A stretch of 64,000 nucleotides of DNA from Siphonodentalium dalli (lineage: Eukaryota; Mollusca; Scaphopoda; Gadilida; Siphonodentaliidae). Positions 62,801 through 64,000 of the stretch are shown here, piece after piece. A program made the translations under genes and the position numbers. The stretch is taken from positions 97,783,343-97,847,342 of the forward strand of contig CP136065.1 in NCBI GenBank assembly GCA_032622095.1, written 5' to 3'. Position 1 is the stretch's first letter, and every line of letters starts with the position of its first letter. The notes beneath the pieces were generated by a model. It was not told the origin of the DNA, did not search any database, and saw only the letters and a program-made list of their open reading frames with translations.

Positions 62801-64000
62801 TCAACTGGGCCCAGTGTTCGGTAAGACGGGTTGGAATCATGATTATGTGGACATATAGCGACAGCTTGTGCAACTAAATACTCAAATAATACAACATTTC
62901 CTTCAAAATTGGGCGATTTCTTATGTATCATCCCCCAGGATATCTGGAGGTGGTCAACCGAGGGTCAACTGGACCCAGTGTTCGGTAAGGCGGGTTGGAA
63001 TCGTGATTATGTGGCATATAGCGACAGCTTGTGCCACTAAATACTCAAAATTTCCTTCAAAATTTGGCGATTTCTTATGTACCATCCCCCCAGGATATCT
63101 GGAGGTGGTCAACCGAGGGTCAATTGGGCCAAGTTTTCGGTAAGGCTGGTTGGAATCGTGATTATGTGGGCATATAGCAACAGCTTGTGCCACTAAATAC
63201 TCAAATAATACAACATTTCCTTCAAAATTGGGCGATTTCTTATGTATCATCCGCCAGGATATCTGGAGGTGGTCAACCGAGGGTCAACTGGGCCAAGTTT
63301 TCGGTAAGGCGGGTTGGAATCGTGATTATGTGGAATATAGCGACAGCTTTTGCCACTAAATACTCAAATTATACGAAATTTTCTTCAAAATTGGGCGATT
63401 TCTTATGTACCATCCCCCAGGATATCTGGAGGTGGTCAACCGAGGGTCAATTGGGCCAAGTTTTCGGTAAGGCTGGTTGAATCGTGATTATGTTGGCATA
63501 TAGCGACAGTTTGTGCCACTAAATACTCTCAAAATTGGGCGATTTCTTATGTATCATCCCCCAGGATATCTGGAGGTGGTCAACCGAGGGTCAACTGGGC
63601 CAAGTTTTCGGTAAGGCGGGTTGGAATCGTGATAATGTTGGCATATACATGTAGCTACAGCTTGTGCCACTAAATACTCAAATAATACGAAATTTCCTTC
63701 AAAATTGGGCGATTTCTTATGTATCCTCCCCCCCCCCCCCCCCAGGATATCTGGAGGTGGTCAACCGAGGGTCAACTGGGCCAAGTTGTCGGTAAGGCTG
63801 GTTGGAATCATGATTATGTGGGCATATAGCGACAGCTTGTGCAACTAAATACTCAAATAATACAACATTTCCTTCAAAATTGGGCGATTTCTTATGTATC
63901 ATCCCCCAGGATATCTGGAGGTGGTCAACCGAGGGTCAACTGGGCCAAGTTTTCGGTAAGGTGGGTTGGAATCGTGATTATGTGGCATATAGCGACAGCT
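59865..64000. repeat. Satellite array, about 163-bp monomer, higher-order organised, open at the right edge
   Basis: About 25 monomers, each with GGCGATTTCTTATGTA, CCCCAGGATATCTGGAGGTG, CCAAGTTTTCGGTAAGG, GGTTGGAATCGTGATTATGT, TAGCGACAGCTTGTGCCACT and TCCTTCAAAATT. Monomer length varies from about 144 to 180 bp, mostly by deletions near the AAATACTC and TCAACCGAGGG blocks and by C-tract length. Multi-monomer blocks repeat at 949 bp (60171 versus 61120) and about 1297 bp (61571 versus 62868). Apparent minus-strand frames of up to 169 codons are satellite translations, not genes. Confidence 0.95.
62753..62772 (+). repeat. Expanded C tract inside a satellite monomer (20 C)
   Basis: Most monomers have 5-7 C before AGGATATCTGG. 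Here the tract is expanded to 20, and at 63728-63743 to 16. Confidence 0.95.

Noticed and set aside
59865-64000. A CRISPR-like array because of regular repeats.
   Set aside because: The units are about 163 bp and contiguous without unique spacers, and the DNA is animal. It is a satellite.

Overview
The window is animal (eukaryotic) nuclear DNA, AT-rich and intron-dominated, and most likely comes from a marine bivalve mollusc. The organism call is an inference: the repeats headed TAGCTCACCTGAG or TAGTCGAG, and those rich in (GTCC)n followed by ATAACT, are types I associate with bivalve genomes. No bacterial gene organisation is present, and almost all open frames are short accidents or pieces of repeats.

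One gene is certain: the 3' half of RPTOR (Raptor, the scaffold subunit of mTORC1) on the + strand from 6357 to 48568. I recovered fourteen coding exons. All thirteen introns are GT-AG, every splice phase agrees with its neighbour, and the joined frame runs for 600 complete codons to a TGA at 48566-48568. The product covers the phosphorylated linker after the armadillo-like repeats (exons at 6357-11619), a divergent acidic spacer (24149-24362) and the C-terminal WD40 propeller (26326-48568). Serines equivalent to human S792 (AMPK site) and S859/S863/S877 (mTOR and proline-directed sites) can be seen with nearly the human spacing. The exons encoding the N-terminal caspase-like domain and the armadillo repeats lie upstream of base 1 or were not recognised.

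The introns (about 0.7 to 12.5 kb) and flanks are packed with transposable elements. Most are non-autonomous DNA elements whose ends can be read directly. TTAA-bounded elements lie at 3916-4412, 14812-14917, 26712-26982, 42108-42433, 51642-51890 and 56430-57081. hAT-like elements with exact or near 8-bp target duplications lie at 27571-28570, 31378-32524 and 53192-53603. A 2.57-kb element at 16813-19380 has ends crowded with ACCGCGG motifs. Intron 9 (33708-40617) holds a 5.2-kb element at 34210-39432. It has inverted terminal repeats and an internal region complementary to both outer edges, the structural signature of a DIRS tyrosine-recombinase retrotransposon, and the 3' end of an older relative follows at 40048-40481.

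Downstream of the gene (48569-59860) I recognise no further gene, only repeats and single-copy-looking AT-rich DNA. From about 59865 to the end of the window lies a satellite array of roughly 163-bp monomers with two higher-order periods (949 and about 1297 bp). It runs off the right edge.
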